A stretch of DNA of 64,000 nt from Betaproteobacteria bacterium (GTDB lineage: Bacteria; Pseudomonadota; Gammaproteobacteria; Burkholderiales; Casimicrobiaceae): NCBI GenBank assembly GCA_004293675.1, contig READ01000023.1, positions 29,971 to 93,970 of the forward strand, read 5' to 3'. Shown here in pieces: positions 61,438 through 64,000 of the stretch. The notes under the pieces were generated by a model. It saw only the letters and a list, made by a program, of their open reading frames with translations. It made no database searches and had not been told where the DNA came from. Position 1 is the stretch's first letter, and each line of letters opens with the position of its first letter. A program made the translations under genes and the position numbers.

Positions 61438-62757
61438 ATGAAACTGAAACTACTAAAGGCGCTCACCGTGGCGGCGGTCGCCGCTGCGAGCACTGTGACC
61501 AGTACGCTGGCCACTGCGCAAGAGCAATTCATTCCGATCTTGTCTTACCGCGTCGGCCTCTACGCTGCCGGCGGCTCGGGCTTCTTCGGTGGCGCAATTG
61601 ACTACTTCAATTTGGTCAACGCCAACGGCGGTATCAACGGCGTGAAGATTTCGTGGGAAGAGTGCGAAACCGAGTACAACGCGTCGCGCGGCGTCGAGTG
61701 CTACGAGCGTCTCAAGAAGAAAAACGGCGGCGCGAGTTTGGTCGAACCGCTAGGCACCGGTATTGCCTACGGCGTGCTTGATCGCTTGCCCGTCGACAAA
61801 ATTCCGATGACAACGATGGGCTACGGTCGCTCTGATGCTGCCAACGGGCAAGTGTTCCCCTACGTGTTCCCGCTCATCACCAGCTACTGGAATCAAGCTG
61901 CGGGCATGATTAAGCATCTGGGCGACAAGGCTGGCGGACTGGACAAGCTCAAGGGCAAGAAAATCGTGCATCTGTATCACGATTCCGCCTTTGGCAAAGA
62001 GCCGTTCCCAGTGCTCGAAGCCCTCGAAAAGTCGCTTGGTTATCAGCTCATCAAGATTCCGGTTGCGCATCCCGGGACCGAGCAAAACTCGCAGTGGTTG
62101 CAGATTCGTCAAGCCAACCCTGACTACGTGATTTTGTGGGGCTGGGGTGTGATGAATGCGGTGGCGATCAAGACCGCCGCACGTAACGGTTTCCCCCGTG
62201 AAAAGATGCTCGGCGTCTGGTGGGCAGGCTCTGAGGAAGACACCATTCCAGCGGGCGACGCAGCCAAGGGCTACACCACGATGACGTTTAACACGCCAGG
62301 TAACTATCCTGTGATCGACGAAATCCGCAAAAAAGTCTATGGCGCTGGCAAAGGTAACTTGGCCGACAAAGATCGCATCGGCTCGGTCTATCACATGCGT
62401 GGCATCACCGCTGCGATGCTCTGGATTGAGGGCATCCGTAATGCGCAAAACAAATACGGCAAAGGCAAAGTGATGACCGGCGAGCAAATTCGTTGGGGCT
62501 TGGAAAACATCAACGTTGATGAGAAGCGCCAGCGCGAACTCGGTGCGTTCAATATGTTCCCAACCATCAAAACCAGCTGCCAAGACCACGAAGGTTCGGG
62601 CGCTGTGAAGGTCCAAGTGTGGGACGGCAAAGCATGGAAAGCAGTCACGCCAAACTGGATCCAGGGCGACCGCGCCATGGTGCAGAAGATGGTTGCTGAA
62701 TCGTCTGCTAAGTACGCTGCAGAGAAGAAGATTACGCCGGCTTGCTTGCCTGGCTAG
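61438..62757 (+). CDS. Liv-type ABC transporter substrate-binding protein
   Basis: Periplasmic receptor of the transporter, 439 residues (longer than LivK/J, about 370). The signal peptide ends near TLATAQ-E (about 28). The mature protein has RVGLYAAGGSGFFGGAIDYF and WEECETEYNASRGVECYERL, where the Cys pair may form a disulfide. AAAGGAGG at 61426-61433 is a very strong ribosome site for the ATG at 61438. This branch of receptors often binds aromatic or other carboxylates rather than leucine (family recall). It is followed by family C and A repeats within the operon. Confidence 0.9.
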   Translation: MKLKLLKALTVAAVAAASTVTSTLATAQEQFIPILSYRVGLYAAGGSGFFGGAIDYFNLVNANGGINGVKISWEECETEYNASRGVECYERLKKKNGGASLVEPLGTGIAYGVLDRLPVDKIPMTTMGYGRSDAANGQVFPYVFPLITSYWNQAAGMIKHLGDKAGGLDKLKGKKIVHLYHDSAFGKEPFPVLEALEKSLGYQLIKIPVAHPGTEQNSQWLQIRQANPDYVILWGWGVMNAVAIKTAARNGFPREKMLGVWWAGSEEDTIPAGDAAKGYTTMTFNTPGNYPVIDEIRKKVYGAGKGNLADKDRIGSVYHMRGITAAMLWIEGIRNAQNKYGKGKVMTGEQIRWGLENINVDEKRQRELGAFNMFPTIKTSCQDHEGSGAVKVQVWDGKAWKAVTPNWIQGDRAMVQKMVAESSAKYAAEKKITPACLPG

Positions 62758-62768
62758 TCGGGTCAAAG

Positions 62769-62808
62769 TCCCCTCTCCCGCAGGCGGGAGAGGGTTAGGG
62801 TGAGGGTG
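62769..62808. repeat. CTCTCCCGC palindromic repeat (family C)
   Basis: CCCCTCTCCCGCAGGCGGGA followed by GAGGGTTAGGGTGAGGGT, 12 bases after the receptor stop. It forms a GC-rich stem. Confidence 0.85.
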
Positions 62809-62864
62809 TTCCGCAAAGCGCGAGCCTCTTCCCTCTAACTGCATTGATTTCGGATGAGAGGCGC

Positions 62865-63002
62865 TTTTTTTGACGCAGATTTCGCAGATTGAACGCTGAT
62901 TGGCGCGGATTTTTTCTTGATTTTGATGGGCGCAATAGCGTCTGAATCAGCCCAAAAAATCTGCGTTCATCTGCGTCAAATCCGCGAAATCTGCGTCAAA
63001 AA
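62865..63002. repeat. long inverted repeat of the GACGCAGATT family (family A)
   Basis: Left arm 62865-62917 (TTTTTTTGACGCAGATTTCG and on) and right arm 62954-63002 (AAATCTGCGTTCATCTGCG to GCGTCAAAAA) pair over about 45 positions. It lies inside the Liv operon between the receptor and livF; together with the family C copy it fills the 301-base gap. Confidence 0.87.
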
Positions 63003-63058
63003 CACAAGCCGTCTCGCATCCAGTCGCCGCCCCTGTTTAAGCCCACGTTGGAAACTAC

Positions 63059-63862
63059 ATGTCCGCCTACCTAAGCATCAACAATATTGAGGTCATTTAC
63101 GACCATGTCATCTTGGTCTTGAAAGGCGTTTCGCTCGAAGTGCCTAAAGGCAAGATCGTCGCGCTTCTGGGCGCGAACGGCGCGGGCAAGAGCACAACGC
63201 TAAAAGCGATTTCGAATCTACTGCGCACCGAGCGCGGCGAAGTGACCAAGGGCTCCATCGAATTCATGGGCCAGCGCACTGACAAACTCACCACCAACGA
63301 TTTGGTGAAGATGGGTGTGTGCCAAGTGATGGAAGGTCGTCACTGCTTCGGGCACTTAACGGTTGAAGAAAACTTACTCACTGGTGCGTACACTCGAAAA
63401 ATCTCGCGCGCCGAGCTGAAGAACGATCTTGAGAAGGTCTATCACTACTTTCCCCGACTCAAAACGCGGCGCACATCGCAATCGGGCTACACCTCGGGCG
63501 GCGAGCAACAGATGACAGCCGTCGGCCGCGCGCTGATGGCGAAGCCTTCGATGATTCTGCTGGATGAACCCAGCATGGGACTTGCCCCGCAAATCGTGGC
63601 CGAGATTTTCGAAATCGTCAAAGATTTGAATGTGAAAGAAGGCGTGAGTTTCTTGCTCGCTGAACAAAACACCAACGTCGCGTTGAAGTACGCTGACTAC
63701 GGCTACATCCTAGAGAGCGGCCGCGTCGTGATGAACGGCGACGCCAAAGAACTCGCCAGCAACGAAGACGTGAAAGAGTTCTACCTCGGCGTGTCCTCCG
63801 GCGAGCGTAAATCGTTTCGCGATGTGAAGAGCTATCGGCGTAGAAAGCGCTGGTTGGCGTAG
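63059..63862 (+). CDS. livF: Liv-type ABC transporter ATP-binding protein LivF
   Basis: 267-residue second ATPase. Walker A LLGANGAGKSTTLKAIS (about 37), the Q-loop-region VCQVMEGRHCFGHLTVEENL, signature TSGGEQQMTAVGRALM, Walker B MILLDEPSMGLAPQIV and an H-loop-region Gln (LLAEQNTNVALKYADYGYIL), as usual for LivF. It completes the set livG, livH, livM, receptor, livF. A family C repeat follows 30 bases downstream. Confidence 0.9.
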   Translation: MSAYLSINNIEVIYDHVILVLKGVSLEVPKGKIVALLGANGAGKSTTLKAISNLLRTERGEVTKGSIEFMGQRTDKLTTNDLVKMGVCQVMEGRHCFGHLTVEENLLTGAYTRKISRAELKNDLEKVYHYFPRLKTRRTSQSGYTSGGEQQMTAVGRALMAKPSMILLDEPSMGLAPQIVAEIFEIVKDLNVKEGVSFLLAEQNTNVALKYADYGYILESGRVVMNGDAKELASNEDVKEFYLGVSSGERKSFRDVKSYRRRKRWLA

Positions 63863-63893
63863 CGAGAGCCCGCGCCCAAGGCCGCCGCCATGT

Positions 63894-63918
63894 TCCCCTC
63901 GCCCGCAGGCGGGAGAGC
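63894..63918. repeat. CTCTCCCGC palindromic repeat (family C, short copy)
   Basis: CCCCTCGCCCGCAGGCGGGA then GAG, shortly after livF. The remaining 82 bases to the window end hold no recognised feature. Confidence 0.7.
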
Positions 63919-64000
63919 AACTGTGTCGAAAGTCAAGCGTTTTGACAGGCATTGAAATTGGGCGTCCAGGGCTTGCCGGATTTAAGGATTGCATTCATGA

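Noticed and set aside
61750..62844. 364-residue open frame on the minus strand
   Set aside because: It lies almost wholly antisense to the receptor gene, whose signal peptide, ribosome site and family motifs are clear; long antisense frames are common at this GC content.
63997..64000. ATG at the last bases with AGGA upstream, possible next gene
   Set aside because: Only one codon is visible, so nothing can be supported.
1..64000. tRNA or rRNA genes
   Set aside because: No tRNA T-loop or rRNA-like stretch was recognised by eye; a tRNAscan-SE run would settle it.

Overview
The window reads as a chromosomal segment of a betaproteobacterium, most likely in or near Burkholderiales. This rests on gene content and order only: an orphan Bug-type solute receptor, the block def/fmt - LysM protein - dprA - topB, a birA-coaX-SPOR-like string, many ABC uptake systems and a moderately high GC composition. 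No rRNA, tRNA, CRISPR array, prophage or intact insertion sequence was found. Genes are dense and often overlap by 4-20 bases. Most gaps over 300 bases are filled by small dispersed repeats.

Layout. 1-7.4 kb: end of xanthine dehydrogenase (xdhB, cut by the window edge), xdhC, then a complete BMP-type nucleoside/purine ABC transporter (ATPase, two permeases, lipoprotein receptor) closed by a terminator. 7.5-9.3 kb: a small secreted protein with a C-terminal membrane anchor, between a near-consensus promoter and a terminator, then a ketopantoate-reductase-like gene. 9.4-16.2 kb: gamma carbonic anhydrase, a triplicated 203-bp repeat, an orphan Bug receptor, acetyltransferases, a CoxE-like VWA protein and a PaaK-like ligase. 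16.3-18.4 kb: FAD-linked 2-hydroxyacid dehydrogenase and HAD phosphatase. 18.8-25.5 kb (minus strand): FKBP lipoprotein, pepN, a CNMP/CBS/DUF294 protein, a DnaQ-like exonuclease and hemB. 25.6-36.6 kb: a 553-residue unknown, fmt, def, LysM protein, dprA, topB, a tandem acetyltransferase and a 3-hydroxyisobutyryl-CoA-hydrolase-like enzyme.

36.9-45.7 kb is a second BMP-type operon: soluble receptor, ATPase, two permeases, a Na/phosphate symporter with PhoU-like domains, cytosine deaminase and uracil phosphoribosyltransferase. Together with xdh and the first transporter, the window therefore holds two routes for using nucleic-acid bases. One is oxidative (purine to urate) and the other is salvage (cytosine to uracil to UMP). 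45.7-49.6 kb holds an HTH regulator, a lipoprotein, and an rtcB RNA-ligase operon with two unrecognised small genes and an unexplained 480-bp leader. 50-56.1 kb is a seven-gene overlapping minus-strand string (birA, coaX, SPOR-like, GNAT, GMC oxidoreductase, ABM-domain protein, iron alcohol dehydrogenase). 56.4-63.9 kb is an acyl-CoA synthetase followed by a full Liv-type ABC transporter (livG, H, M, receptor, livF).

The best candidates for something undescribed are the rtcB cassette with its leader, and the families of intergenic palindromic repeats. One family has paired inverted arms about 95 bp apart, one consists of long hairpins containing GACGCAGATT, and one is a 182-bp MITE-like element with 21-bp terminal inverted repeats. 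All function calls come from motif reading and family knowledge; no database search was run.
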